From NCBI GenBank assembly GCA_023512345.1, contig JAILZT010000011.1, positions 1-64,000 of the forward strand: a DNA stretch of 64,000 nt, read 5' to 3'. Positions 52,307-61,363 of this stretch are shown piece by piece. The notes below the pieces were generated by a model. It searched no databases. It was given only the letters and a program-made list of their open reading frames with translations, and was not told the DNA's origin. The DNA is from Paenibacillus sp. GTDB taxonomy: Bacteria; Bacillota; Bacilli; Paenibacillales; Paenibacillaceae. The position numbers were made by a program, and so were the translations under genes. How positions within the stretch are numbered: position 1 is the stretch's first letter; each line of letters begins with the position of its first letter.

Positions 52307-53200
52307 GTTTTCTCGTAGTCTAAAATAACTTAATAGAAAAGTACGGAAAGAATGAGCAACGAGCGGAAGCTTCTCATCGGAACGATGGATTAATCCCACT
52401 GTCCTCGTGATGGTTGGTTCTACAACCCTAACTTGAGCAGGCTGAAGCGGATTCGTCTGGAATAATGCCATTTCAGGAAGAAGACTTACTCCCATCCCCG
52501 CAGCAACTAAACCACGTATCGTATCCGTTTCTCCACCTTCAAATGCAATCTTCGGTTCAAAACCAGCCTCAAGGCAAGCCTGCCATACTATTGGACGAAG
52601 GGAGTACCCTTCACTGAACAATACGAACTTCTCTTCCTTGAGCTGCTGCAGCCTTATTTGAGACTCCCCAGCCAGGTGATGGTTTTGCGGGAGGATAGCG
52701 AATAACTCCTCAGTCATCACAATATCTCCCGCCACATGCGGATCTGTATCCGGAAAAGGAGATATAAAGGCTAAATCCACCTCCCCTGACACTACATCCT
52801 TGATTAAGGAATGATAGGACCCCTGCTTGAAGCGAAATTTCACATGTGGATAATGCTGACGGAATTCCGCTACTATTGTTGGAATTAGATGTGTCCCAAG
52901 GCTATGCGGGAAGCCGATGCGAATCTCTCCAAGCTCAGGATCAAGAAATTCGTGAATTTCAGCCACTGAACGATCCAATTCCTTCAGCACACTCTCCACT
53001 CTTTTACAAAAAAGCTGACCAACTGGCGTTAGTTGCAGGTTCCGGCCTTTTTGCATAAATAAGTCCACGCCCAACTCCTGCTCCAGCTGCTGAATTTGGC
53101 GACTTACCGCTGATTGCGCCACATGCAGTTCCTCCGCCGCTCGTGTGACGTGTTCTTTTTGAGCAACCTTGAGGAAATATTGCAGTTGTCTAAGCTCCAC
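52286..53200 (-). CDS. LysR-family transcriptional regulator
   Basis: A 304-residue LysR-type regulator. The N-terminal winged helix-turn-helix (MELRQLQYFLKVAQKEHVTRAAEELHVAQSAVSRQIQQLEQELG in part) is followed by a periplasmic-binding-like effector domain (about residues 90-295, GEIRIGFPHSLGTHLIPTI). It belongs by eye to the CynR/GltC/YvbU-like group, but the target is not clear since the nearest gene is a rhomboid protease on the same strand. The start is GTG 53200, six bases after AGAGGTGA. Confidence 0.9.
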   Translation of the reverse strand: MELRQLQYFLKVAQKEHVTRAAEELHVAQSAVSRQIQQLEQELGVDLFMQKGRNLQLTPVGQLFCKRVESVLKELDRSVAEIHEFLDPELGEIRIGFPHSLGTHLIPTIVAEFRQHYPHVKFRFKQGSYHSLIKDVVSGEVDLAFISPFPDTDPHVAGDIVMTEELFAILPQNHHLAGESQIRLQQLKEEKFVLFSEGYSLRPIVWQACLEAGFEPKIAFEGGETDTIRGLVAAGMGVSLLPEMALFQTNPLQPAQVRVVEPTITRTVGLIHRSDEKLPLVAHSFRTFLLSYFRLRENNTPVGT

Positions 53201-53212
53201 GTCAGATCACCT

Positions 53213-53839
53213 CTATCTTGTTTTTCTTTTGAATAACCGAATAATTAGTCCATATATGAAGAACCCGGAAATCATACCCCCGATGTGCGCCATATAATCC
53301 ACATTTGGTATGGCAAACGAAGTAATTAAACCCATCAGAAGCAAGCCGTATAACGTTTTACGAGACCCCTCATCCATACTGGCACGCTGGAGTAGTGCAA
53401 TATAGAGAAAAGCTCCGTATACTGCATAAATCGCTCCAGAAGCACCAACTGAAACCGTACCGCCCACACCCGGAGAAGGAGTGCTAATAGCAATGGATAG
53501 AACATTAGCTAGAACGCCTCCGAACAAATACAGAACCGCGTACCTCCACCAGCCCAGCAATCGTTCCAACGGTGGAGCGAACACAAGCAAGGCGAAACTG
53601 TTAAACAGCAAGTGGGAGAATCCATTGTGCAAAAAGATTGCCGTTAGATACCTCCAGTATTGACTCTTAAACGGTTCCACATCAACAGTAGCACCAAAGT
53701 CAATCAATGTGTACGGATCTGTTGAGCCGCCGTTGAGCGTCAATAGCAGGAACATCACAAGGTTAGCCAGCAGGAGCAGACAGGTAACCGGATAATATCG
53801 AAGATAGCTTTTCCAATTCTCATAACGTATGAATATCAT
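53213..53839 (-). CDS. rhomboid-family intramembrane serine protease
   Basis: A 208-residue membrane protease with six or seven helices. The catalytic serine is in VSVGASGAIYAVYG and the catalytic histidine in YMAHIGGMISGF; the helix-2 motif LHNGFSHLLFNSFAL supplies the oxyanion residues. Rhomboids cleave membrane proteins within the bilayer. The start ATG 53839 (MIFIRYENWKSYL) is nine bases after AAGGA. It lies 12 bases ahead of the LysR gene on the same strand. Confidence 0.9.
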   Translation of the reverse strand: MIFIRYENWKSYLRYYPVTCLLLLANLVMFLLLTLNGGSTDPYTLIDFGATVDVEPFKSQYWRYLTAIFLHNGFSHLLFNSFALLVFAPPLERLLGWWRYAVLYLFGGVLANVLSIAISTPSPGVGGTVSVGASGAIYAVYGAFLYIALLQRASMDEGSRKTLYGLLLMGLITSFAIPNVDYMAHIGGMISGFFIYGLIIRLFKRKTR

Positions 53840-53947
53840 AACACCCATCCTTATGTAACCATCCAATTGGACATGGTCTTATTAAAAAGATTATAATTTA
53901 TAATGGCAGTGCAATCCATTTTTCAAATATGAGGAGGATTTAATAAC

Positions 53948-54466
53948 ATGACACAAGAAAGAACGGGTGTAGCTACTTTTAAAGGTAACCCTATCACTCT
54001 CGTAGGCCCAGAGTTAAAAGCTGGAGATTCCGCACCAGATTTTGTTATCAGTAAGAACTTACTGGAAGAAACCTCACTCAGTGATTACGCTGGAAAGATT
54101 AAGCTGATCAGCGTTGTCCCTTCTCTTGATACTGGGGTATGTGACGCCCAGACCCGTCGTTTCAACAGCGAAGCTGCTGATTTAGGTGATGACATTGTTA
54201 TCCTGACTGTCAGTATGGATCTGCCTTTTGCCCAAGCCCGCTGGTGCGGTGCTGCGGGTATTGAGAGTGTCATTACATTGTCTGACTATAAATCCGCTTC
54301 ATTTGGTGAAGCATACGGCGTTCTGATCAAGGAGTTCCGTTTGGACATGCGTTCAATCTTCGTACTGGATAAGAACAACATTATCACATATGTAGAATAC
54401 CTCGGTGAAATGACCGAGTCCCCTAATTTCGAAGCTGCTATCTCTGCCGTCAAAAGCTTAAAGTAA
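53948..54466 (+). CDS. tpx: thiol peroxidase
   Basis: A 172-residue atypical 2-Cys peroxiredoxin that reduces peroxides using thioredoxin. The peroxidatic cysteine is in [15 protein letters not shown] and the resolving cysteine in [12 protein letters not shown], the Tpx arrangement. GAGGAGG lies ahead of the ATG. A 7-1-7 A/T-rich inverted repeat overlaps the presumed -10 at 53890-53904, but its half-sites are in the opposite order to the PerR consensus. It is a single-gene transcript with a strong terminator. Confidence 0.93.
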   Translation: MTQERTGVATFKGNPITLVGPELKAGDSAPDFVISKNLLEETSLSDYAGKIKLISVVPSLDTGVCDAQTRRFNSEAADLGDDIVILTVSMDLPFAQARWCGAAGIESVITLSDYKSASFGEAYGVLIKEFRLDMRSIFVLDKNNIITYVEYLGEMTESPNFEAAISAVKSLK

Positions 54467-54500
54467 TTACTGAGAAAAAAAACAAAAGTCTCAAATCCCT

Positions 54501-54538
54501 GAAAAAGCGGAAGAAGGATCTCCTTCTCCCGCTTTTTC
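54501..54538 (+). terminator. terminator of tpx
   Basis: GAAAAAGCGG-AAGAAGGA and TCCTTCTC-CCGCTTTTTC form an 18-base stem with the T tract inside the 3' arm. Confidence 0.9.
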
Positions 54539-54618
54539 AACTATATAACCTGTAAGCCTCTTGTCAGAAGCTGAATGATACTTCATTCAAATGATCATCA
54601 CTTCAGCTACATAATGTA

Positions 54619-55008
54619 TTAATCTACCTTAAATTTCCCCAGTTTCTTATCCAGTGATTGATAAAGACGTTGAATCACACGATAATTTGCCCCCAAATCC
54701 CCCAGGGAGCCTCTTGAAGCAGAGTAAATGTCCACACCACAACGCATCGGTGAAGTATTCAGCACCGAAACGGTAATATCCAATGTGCGACCAAAGGCTG
54801 TTTTTTTCTCCAGTGTAATCTCACCAACTGACTCCACCTCATGCAGTACTTTGTAGCCAGGGATTTTTTTCAAGGTTGAGGATACTTCCTCCCACGCCTT
54901 GTCCCTCATAAGATTGTAATAACGCGTTTTTAATGTCGGGTCTTTTGCACGGTCGCTTGTTCCATCATGACTGCGGAATAAGCCAACCAAAGTTCTCTTT
55001 AACGACAA
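54619..55008 (-). CDS. hypothetical cytosolic protein
   Basis: A 129-residue soluble protein with the pattern of DUF1499-like proteins (TRYYNLMRDKAWEEVSSTLKKIPGYKVLHEVESVGEITLEKK, then DITVSVLNTSPMRCGVDIYSASRGSLGDLGANYRVI). No catalytic residues are known for that group. The start is TTG 55008, preceded by GAGGGGGA. It lies downstream of the 6S RNA on the same strand, behind a terminator. The family assignment is tentative. Confidence 0.65.
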   Translation of the reverse strand: MSLKRTLVGLFRSHDGTSDRAKDPTLKTRYYNLMRDKAWEEVSSTLKKIPGYKVLHEVESVGEITLEKKTAFGRTLDITVSVLNTSPMRCGVDIYSASRGSLGDLGANYRVIQRLYQSLDKKLGKFKVD

Positions 55009-55146
55009 AATTCTTCCCCCTCTACAAATCCCAATTCACAGTATAAGTGTAACACTCTTACACTAGGAACAAAAGAGGAATGCTCCCCTCTTTTCCATTC
55101 CATGGTTATAACTTTGTCACAAATACCCAAATCCATATAAATGAAT

Positions 55147-55184
55147 AAAACGCCCTCTTTCCCTGAAGGGAAATTGAGCGTTTT
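55147..55184. terminator. terminator of the 6S RNA gene
   Basis: AAAACGC and GCGTTTT enclose a TTTCCC/GGGAAA stem; T runs lie on both sides. Read leftward it comes just after the predicted 3' end of the 6S RNA. Confidence 0.85.
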
Positions 55185-55195
55185 GACAAAAATAG

Positions 55196-55384
55196 AAAAC
55201 CCGCTTATGCCGTCCGGCTACAGTGTCTTCTGAACCTGCTATAGCAGGTGGGTGATCGCAGAAAACGTTTTTGAATTCCCCACGTCGTATAGACAGGGCT
55301 GTTCAGCGGCGTTTCGTATAGATCTCCCAAGACATTATCATTGGTTCAAAACAACGAGCAACCGTAACGAACATCGCAGGATTT
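55196..55384 (-). ncRNA. ssrS: 6S RNA
   Basis: A transcript of about 189 bases read leftward. The 5' end (CCTGCGATGTTCGTTACGG) pairs with the 3' end (GTAGCCGGACGGCATAAGCGGG) in a long interrupted closing stem, with a large internal bubble and an apical stem-loop, as in 6S RNA. GATGTTCG at the 5' end and TGTAGCC..ACGGCAT at the 3' end match the conserved ends of E. coli 6S RNA (GATGTTCG and ACAGCC..GCGGCAT). A perfect promoter and a terminator bound it. 6S RNA binds sigma-A RNA polymerase and mimics an open promoter. The exact ends are estimates. Confidence 0.8.
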
Positions 55385-55390
55385 ATAGTT

Positions 55391-55419
55391 ATTATATTGC
55401 GTTTTAACGAAAAAGTAAA
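55391..55419 (-). promoter_or_regulatory. 6S RNA promoter
   Basis: Read leftward, -35 TTTACT (55414-55419) and a perfect -10 TATAAT (55391-55396) have 17-base spacing, six to eight bases before the predicted RNA start. Confidence 0.75.
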
Positions 55420-55475
55420 CCTTGTATGCGCTTTATTTTACATTCGTTAATATTTTCCAACAAACAGTATTACTC

Positions 55476-56279
55476 TTAAATACGTTTGGTGTCTTGTTCC
55501 ATAACCTCGTCTTCGTGGTCCGTACCGCCATTCAGCGCAGCTTCTTCCGCTTCTAGTTCTTCCTGTTTCTTCTTCTCTACCTGTAATTGCAGCTTATTAT
55601 AGGTGGCATAGAAGTTAAAGAAGGCAACCATAGCGATGAGCGTTGGAATACAAATAAAGTAAAGCGCTGGGTACCTTAGACCTATATAGATCAGAACTGC
55701 ACCAGCAATCAACGTTGAGAACACACGAATTGGACGGGCGATCGTCAACAGAATGGAATTGCTGACCACTTCTTTAAAGGTCATTTGATAGTGCACAATG
55801 ATTGAAAAGAAATTGAACATGGATACAAAAAGAATAATCATTAACACGAGCATTAAAATACCAACAATCTTGAAACTGGCCATTTGAGTCATGTAAACCG
55901 TTACATCAACGTACATGATTACGAACAGCAGGGTGTAAATCAATCCCCCAAGCATGCTCTTAACGTAGTTCTCCTTATAGCCTTGAAAAAAAGTGCGGAA
56001 CGTGCTGACATCTGTGTTGCCCATAACCCATTTACGTACAACTGTAAATAATGCTGCTGTCGCAGGGAATACAGTGAACGGTGCGGTAATGCCCAATACC
56101 CAGTTCAAAGTAATTTGTTCATTGGGTCCCCCTTGACCCGTTGCCATCATAATGATTTTTAAGACAGCGGTTAACAAAAACGGTACCGAACAAATCGCCC
56201 ATAAAATATTGCTGAAGGCGATGCGTGATATCCATTCTGTGATACGGTATAAACCGCCCATTGCTCCTTTAAACTCCAA
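55476..56279 (-). CDS. YesL-family (DUF624) membrane protein
   Basis: A 267-residue membrane protein with five or six hydrophobic helices and the DUF624 start GGLYRITEWISRIAFSNILWAICSVPFLLT, in part. The C-terminus is charged and cytoplasmic (KKKQEELEAEEAALNG). YesL-type proteins lie near carbohydrate transporters in Bacillus, but none is here; the function is unknown. The start is TTG 56279, seven bases after AGGAGG; a later ATG lies too close to its own site. Confidence 0.85.
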   Translation of the reverse strand: MEFKGAMGGLYRITEWISRIAFSNILWAICSVPFLLTAVLKIIMMATGQGGPNEQITLNWVLGITAPFTVFPATAALFTVVRKWVMGNTDVSTFRTFFQGYKENYVKSMLGGLIYTLLFVIMYVDVTVYMTQMASFKIVGILMLVLMIILFVSMFNFFSIIVHYQMTFKEVVSNSILLTIARPIRVFSTLIAGAVLIYIGLRYPALYFICIPTLIAMVAFFNFYATYNKLQLQVEKKKQEELEAEEAALNGGTDHEDEVMEQDTKRI

Positions 56280-56500
56280 TTTCCTTCCTCCTGTCTATCT
56301 AGCGCATACTGCGTAATTTAACTATACCTTATTTGACCATATGATTTCCATAGCCCAAGTTTCAGAATATGGTTAAAGGTCTACGCAGATATGAAAAATG
56401 GACATATATTTAGCAGCGCCTGGACTTACACCGCACCATTCTCGTCCTATTCATCCTTCTGGTTATTATAAGCTGTACATTCATTTAACTTCACTGCAAA
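56280..56500. other. intergenic region with no recognised gene
   Basis: The gap between the helicase terminator and the YesL-type gene. It should contain the YesL promoter, but no convincing -35/-10 pair or operator was picked out. Confidence 0.4.
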
Positions 56501-56501
56501 A

Positions 56502-56534
56502 AAAAGACGGGCCCTTTAAAAGGTCCCGTCTTTT
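56502..56534 (-). terminator. terminator of the DEAD-box helicase gene
   Basis: AAAAGACGGG and CCCGTCTTTT enclose CCTTTAAAAGG. Read leftward it is followed by a run of T residues. Confidence 0.9.
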
Positions 56535-56541
56535 ATATTTA

Positions 56542-58227
56542 TTATTCGAAAGAATCTTCACGCTTAGCCGGACGGCTAGGAGCACTGCTGCTTGGACGTG
56601 ATGAAGGCTTACGGTCTCCAGTACGGGTAGCTCCTGCATCTCTGCTCGCACCAGCGTCACGGTTGCCTTTGTAGCCTCCGCCATAACCACCGGTGCCGCC
56701 ACTGCCGCCACCGTAGTTACTTCCCCCGCCAGCATAGCCACCACGGCTTCCGCCGCTGCTATCACGATTACCGCGGTAACCGCCGCCGGATCCGCCAGTA
56801 CCTGCAGAACCACCGCTACCGCCACGATATCCACCGCCGCTGCCGCCATAGCTTCCGCTTGGTTTACGGCCACTGCGAATGTCATTTTTTCCACCGCGAC
56901 GTTTTGCGCGGATTGGATCTTCCGGAGTCAATTCGATCTCAGAATCTTTTTTGTCTCCAGTCAACAATTTCATTGCTGCGGATAGTAATTGAACGGAATC
57001 ATATTGCTCAAGCAATTGGATTGCCAAGCTCTTGTATTCGTTCAGTTCCTCGCTCTCAACCATTCCAAGGACACGCTCTGCAGTAATACGTTGCTTGCCT
57101 TCAATCGCCTCAGCCATTGTTGGCAAAGGTTTACGTGTAATCCGGTGACGGGTAACACGTTCGATCAGGTGCAAGTGGTCCATTTCACGCGGAGTTACGA
57201 AAGACCATGCAGTTCCTTCTTTACCGGCACGACCTGTACGTCCAATACGGTGTACATAGCTTTCCGGGTCTTGTGGAAGGTCAAAGTTGATAACATGCGA
57301 TACGCCGGATACATCAAGACCACGTGCAGCAACGTCTGTTGCTACCAGTACATCAATGCTGCCGTCACGGAATTTACGCATAACAGCGTCACGTTGGTTC
57401 TGAGACAAGTCGCCATGCAATCCATCAGCGGAATAACCACGTTTTTGCAAAGCTTCAGCCAACTCATCTACCCGGCGCTTGGTACGTCCGAATACGATAG
57501 CCAGATCAGGTGATTCCATATCGATCAAACGGCTAAGGGCCTCAAACTTTTGACGCTCAGGCACTTCAACATAAGCTTGATCAATTAACGGAGCACTGAT
57601 TTGTTTTGGAATTACAGAAACGTGCTGTGGATTCTTCAAGAATTGTTGTGCAAGACGTTGAATGTTAGCAGGCATTGTTGCTGAGAACAGCATAGTTTGG
57701 CGTTCTTCTGGAACAAGCTTCAGAATCGATTGGATATCTTCCATAAATCCCATGTCCAGCATTTCGTCCGCTTCATCCAATACAATGGTTTGAACATCAT
57801 CAAGACGAATGGTTTTACGGTTGATGTGATCCAGCAAACGTCCTGGTGTACCGATAATAATTTGCGGTTTCTTTTTCAAACCACGAATTTGGCGACCGAT
57901 ATCTTGTCCGCCATAGATAGCCAGGGAACGAAGGCCTTTAAATCTGCTAAGCTTGCCAATTTCTTCAGCTACCTGGATCGCAAGTTCGCGTGTAGGTGCC
58001 ATAATGAGTGCAAGGATTCTTTCGTCCTCACGATCGATCTTCGAAATCAACGGAATACCGAATGCTGCAGTCTTACCTGTACCTGTTTGTGCTTGGCCAA
58101 TTAGGTCCGATCCGGCCAATGCAAGGGGGATAGCTTGTGCTTGAATCGGTGTTGCTTCCTCAAATCCTAGTTCTGTGATTGCTTGCATTACTTTAGGCTG
58201 CAAGCCGAATTCTGCAAATGTTTTCAA
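56542..58227 (-). CDS. cshA: DEAD-box RNA helicase (CshA-like) with Gly-rich tail
   Basis: A 561-residue ATP-dependent RNA helicase. The Q motif [23 protein letters not shown], Walker [15 protein letters not shown] box [15 protein letters not shown] motif, and C-terminal motifs [23 protein letters not shown] and [10 protein letters not shown] are all present. After residue 440 comes a basic, glycine-rich tail with many YGG/GGYRGN repeats, an RNA-binding low-complexity region. CshA unwinds mRNA in the degradosome and at low temperature. The start is taken as TTG 58227 (MKTFAEFGL); an ATG at 58236 (MNNLKTF) is only one base from GAAGGAG. Confidence 0.92.
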   Translation of the reverse strand: MKTFAEFGLQPKVMQAITELGFEEATPIQAQAIPLALAGSDLIGQAQTGTGKTAAFGIPLISKIDREDERILALIMAPTRELAIQVAEEIGKLSRFKGLRSLAIYGGQDIGRQIRGLKKKPQIIIGTPGRLLDHINRKTIRLDDVQTIVLDEADEMLDMGFMEDIQSILKLVPEERQTMLFSATMPANIQRLAQQFLKNPQHVSVIPKQISAPLIDQAYVEVPERQKFEALSRLIDMESPDLAIVFGRTKRRVDELAEALQKRGYSADGLHGDLSQNQRDAVMRKFRDGSIDVLVATDVAARGLDVSGVSHVINFDLPQDPESYVHRIGRTGRAGKEGTAWSFVTPREMDHLHLIERVTRHRITRKPLPTMAEAIEGKQRITAERVLGMVESEELNEYKSLAIQLLEQYDSVQLLSAAMKLLTGDKKDSEIELTPEDPIRAKRRGGKNDIRSGRKPSGSYGGSGGGYRGGSGGSAGTGGSGGGYRGNRDSSGGSRGGYAGGGSNYGGGSGGTGGYGGGYKGNRDAGASRDAGATRTGDRKPSSRPSSSAPSRPAKREDSFE

Positions 58228-58236
58228 ATTATTCAT

Positions 58237-58545
58237 GCTCCTTCTATACAGTGGACATTCCACATGCTTGTCTGTATTCTTAAGTAGCGGTAAACACATA
58301 TATAGGCTGTCCAATCATGCCGGATTTTCTGCATGGTTTAGCGCGTATTTGGACGAAATGCCGTCCTATTATCAGGTACTTCATTATATACCTGAACAAT
58401 GTATTTTACATGTAACGAAATGCAAAAATACCATTGTAACGTCCTACTCAAGAATATCCTATACATTATATCACAAACCTTTAGTGAAATACCAGTGTAT
58501 TCCTTTCTTTCATTATTTACATTTTAGTCCTCGAGGTGAAATCGC
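58237..58545. other. divergent intergenic region between cshA and yitT-like gene
   Basis: About 310 bases rich in A and T. It contains a short hairpin GGACG-AAATGC-CGTCC near 58351-58366 in the cshA leader. Promoters for both genes must lie here, but I could not choose one with confidence. Confidence 0.4.
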
Positions 58546-59367
58546 TTGCTAAGACAAATTTGGTGTTATTTGGTTGTTTTTTTCGGTTCAGCGTTAATTG
58601 CTAGTGGTTTTAACCTTTTTTTAATCCCGCACCGACTATTAAGCGGCGGAGTTTCGGGTGTATCTATGTTAGTGGGTTACTTTACTCCCTTTAATATCAG
58701 CCTGCTTTATCTTTTGTTTAACATTCCTTTACTAGCTGCAGGCTGGTTCCAGCTTGGACGGAGATTTATTGTGTTAAGTATCGTTTCCGTAATCGGGACA
58801 ACTTGGCTGATGACCCTTATCCCAGTGACTCCCGTAGCCTCAGATATGCTGTTAGCTTCAGTATTCGGGGGTGTACTTGTCGGTATTGGCAGTGGGATTT
58901 CCTTCCGTGTCGGGGGTTCCTCAGGGGGTTTCGACATTTTGGGTTCGATTATTACGCGCTACCGTGATTTTCCTGTTGGCAATGTACTTGTTAGTATGAA
59001 TGCCCTCGTTATCTTGGCTGCCGGATATTTCGACAACAACTGGAATTTAGCCCTTGCTTCAATGGTCTCTATTTATGTCACTGGAAAAGTGGTCGATATG
59101 ATTCATATCAGCCACATCAAAGTTACTGTGTTTATTGTTACTAACCGTACAGATGAAATGCTTCGTCAATTGTTAGGTCTGCAACGCGGTGTTACAAAGA
59201 TTAAGACCGAAGGTGCTTACTCACATGTGGAAAAAGACATGTTAATGACTGTTACCACTCGTTACGAGTTGGCTGAACTGCAGCGTATCATCAAAAAAAG
59301 TGATCCCCAAGCTTTTGTAAATATAGTGGAAACTGTAGGTGTCATGGGATCCTTCCGCAAAAGATAA
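58546..59367 (+). CDS. YitT-family membrane protein (DUF161/DUF2179)
   Basis: A 273-residue protein with five or six N-terminal membrane helices (about residues 5-180, including FGSALIASGFNLFLIPHRLLSGGVSGVSML and GIGSGISFRVGGSSGGFDI) and a C-terminal cytoplasmic DUF2179 domain (TVFIVTNRTDEMLRQLLGLQRGVTKIKTEGAYSHVEKDML). This is the YitT layout common in Bacillota. The substrate or ligand is unknown. TTG 58546 is the start, six bases after GAGGTGA. Confidence 0.88.
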   Translation: MLRQIWCYLVVFFGSALIASGFNLFLIPHRLLSGGVSGVSMLVGYFTPFNISLLYLLFNIPLLAAGWFQLGRRFIVLSIVSVIGTTWLMTLIPVTPVASDMLLASVFGGVLVGIGSGISFRVGGSSGGFDILGSIITRYRDFPVGNVLVSMNALVILAAGYFDNNWNLALASMVSIYVTGKVVDMIHISHIKVTVFIVTNRTDEMLRQLLGLQRGVTKIKTEGAYSHVEKDMLMTVTTRYELAELQRIIKKSDPQAFVNIVETVGVMGSFRKR

Positions 59368-59533
59368 CCCAAACTATGCACATGTTTTAAAATTGTGATA
59401 TATTATAATCACGCAGAACCTTAACAATTTTCATGAAGATTATGAGTTACCCCTCTTTTTTCCAGGCACTTCGCTTTTCCGATGACCCTGAATTTCAGTT
59501 CAGTACTATTCGAAAAAGGAAAGGGTGATTTTT

Positions 59534-59728
59534 GTGGAAATGGAAACGGTAAAACTATCAGCAATCGTCATGAGGTGGTATCCTGATATGATGCCGTTTC
59601 TGAAGCAGAACGAACTGAATTCCGTAATTGTTCTGCGAGACGGTATGAGTATTCTGGAACCGGCAGATGCCATGGATATCATTCATTACAGCATTTGCGA
59701 GCATCAGAATTCTGCGTATCTTCAATGA
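59534..59728 (+). CDS. small hypothetical protein
   Basis: A 64-residue soluble protein (SAIVMRWYPDMMPFLKQNELNSVIVLRDGMSILEPADAMDIIHYSICE) with no recognised motif. The start is GTG 59534, five bases after AAAGGGTGA; an ATG at 59540 is also possible. It has its own ribosome site and lies 166 bases after the YitT-like gene. A strong hairpin follows it. Function unknown. Confidence 0.5.
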   Translation: MEMETVKLSAIVMRWYPDMMPFLKQNELNSVIVLRDGMSILEPADAMDIIHYSICEHQNSAYLQ

Positions 59729-59756
59729 TCTACAAGCAAGACAAGTCTTGATTGTT

Positions 59757-59793
59757 GCCGCTTTGGTTCGGCTTTTTGCCGAATTGGAGCGGC
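59757..59793 (+). terminator. hairpin after the small hypothetical gene
   Basis: GCCGCT-TT-GGTTCGGC and GCCGAATT-GG-AGCGGC form a long G-U-containing stem with loop TTTTT. Only a weak T-rich tail follows (ATTTACTTTTT). Confidence 0.6.
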
Positions 59794-59967
59794 ATTTACT
59801 TTTTGTGAGAAGGTTTATAATTGGCTTATCTCGTTTATTAAAACAAAGGAACTATTTATCCGCTGCCAAGGAACATATCTGCCACAAGATTGTTACAAAC
59901 CTGTTCATTTTGAGAGCAGCTGTTCCTTTATACTTTAGACATTGTACATAAAGGGAGAGATAAAAGA

Positions 59968-61224
59968 ATGAATATCACCTGGGCTTTATTGATGATGGCC
60001 CTGGGAAGCGTAGGCGTACAGCATGAACAACATGAAGCCGATGTGGCAACCGTACTGCAGTCCGCCATGAATCCCCCCATCGTCGCACAACAGAGTAGTA
60101 ATCCTAATTCAGCTTCGCCAACGAAAGCCGCTGCTGGCGGTAATACTTCAGCAACCCCAAGTCCCAGTGCTACTGCTGCACCTGGAGCGGCAAATCCTAG
60201 CAGTGGAGTCCTCCCAGATCCTCAGCCGGATGCACCGAAAGTTAAAGGTATTTATGTAACAGCGTACAGTGCCGGAGGAGCAAGGATGGAAACCCTAATC
60301 AACCTGCTCGAGCAAACTGAACTGAATTCGATGGTTATCGACATCAAAGATGATGCGGGTTACATCACCTATAAGACTGATAATGTTGAATTACAGACTC
60401 TTGGTAAACCCCAGCCTTTCATCGGTGATATTAACAAACTTATGGAAAGGCTTAAAAAACATAATGTCTATCCTATAGCCCGAATTGTTGTCTTTAAAGA
60501 TACGGTCCTTGCCAAGAAAAACCCTCAGCTATCATTTGTAAATGGGGATGGCTCCGTTTGGAAGAATAAGGGTGGAGACAGCTTTGTGAATCCATATAAT
60601 GAAGATGTATGGAAATATAATGTAGACATCGCCAAAGAAGCCGTAAAATTAGGCTTTAAGGAAATCCAATTTGATTATGTCCGTTTTCCAGAAGGATTCG
60701 AAAAAAGAGCGGACGCCCTCAAGTACACGAAGACCAACAAATCACGAGTTGAAATCATTTCTGATTTCGTTAAATATGCCAAAGCGGAGCTTAACCCCCT
60801 TGGTGTTCGAGTATCCGTTGATATTTTCGGATATGCCGCCTCTGTACCTGCCGCTGAAGGAATTGGTCAAGATTTTGTAAAAATATCTAAGAACGTGGAT
60901 ATTATCAGCCCTATGGTATATCCTAGCCACTACTCGACAGGTTGGTTCAATGTTGAAGATCCTGACAAGAACCCTTACGCAACTATCAAAGGCTCTATGG
61001 TTGATACCCATAAGAAGCTTGAACCACTAGGCAGCTACAAACCCATCATTCGACCATGGATTCAAGACTTTACAGCCAGTTGGCTCGGAAGCGGCCATTA
61101 TGTGAAATATGGTAAAAAACAAATAGAAGATCAGGTGCGCGCTTTAAAAGAAGAAAATATCGATGAATTTCTACTATGGAATGCTAACAATCGTTATACA
61201 TCCGGCGTAGATTATGAGCAATGA
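59968..61224 (+). CDS. putative glycoside hydrolase (DUF4015 type), secreted
   Basis: A 418-residue protein. A short hydrophobic N-terminus (ITWALLMMALGSVGV) precedes a Ser/Thr/Pro/Ala-rich linker (about residues 45-85) and a TIM-barrel domain of the putative glycosyl hydrolase family PF13200. Conserved segments are VKGIYVTAYSAGG, NSMVIDIKDDAGYITY, EIQFDYVRFPEG, RVSVDIFGYAA, IISPMVYPSHYS and RPWIQDFTASWLG. Acidic residues in the DYVRFPEG and SVDIFG strands are plausible catalytic residues. The likely target is cell-wall or surface polysaccharide, but no activity is established. The ribosome site is AGGGAGA. Confidence 0.83.
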   Translation: MNITWALLMMALGSVGVQHEQHEADVATVLQSAMNPPIVAQQSSNPNSASPTKAAAGGNTSATPSPSATAAPGAANPSSGVLPDPQPDAPKVKGIYVTAYSAGGARMETLINLLEQTELNSMVIDIKDDAGYITYKTDNVELQTLGKPQPFIGDINKLMERLKKHNVYPIARIVVFKDTVLAKKNPQLSFVNGDGSVWKNKGGDSFVNPYNEDVWKYNVDIAKEAVKLGFKEIQFDYVRFPEGFEKRADALKYTKTNKSRVEIISDFVKYAKAELNPLGVRVSVDIFGYAASVPAAEGIGQDFVKISKNVDIISPMVYPSHYSTGWFNVEDPDKNPYATIKGSMVDTHKKLEPLGSYKPIIRPWIQDFTASWLGSGHYVKYGKKQIEDQVRALKEENIDEFLLWNANNRYTSGVDYEQ

Positions 61225-61279
61225 TGATTACAGCCCTTATCCGTTTCTATGAACGCAACGCATTCTTCTAAGTAAAAAT

Positions 61280-61307
61280 AAAAGACCCGGCGATCGCCGG
61301 GTCTTTT
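61280..61307. terminator. terminator of the putative glycoside hydrolase gene
   Basis: AAAAGACCCGGCGA and TCGCCGGGTCTTTT form a perfect 28-base palindrome. Confidence 0.92.
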
Positions 61308-61363
61308 GCTGGGTATTTCCCCGGTGTTTCTCTTAAAATTTCAGATAACGAGGCCTATTACCC

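Noticed and set aside
53890..53904. PerR box at the tpx promoter
   Set aside because: ATTATAA-T-TTATAAT is a perfect 7-1-7 repeat, but its half-sites are in the reverse order to TTATAATNATTATAA, and it coincides with an A/T-rich -10.
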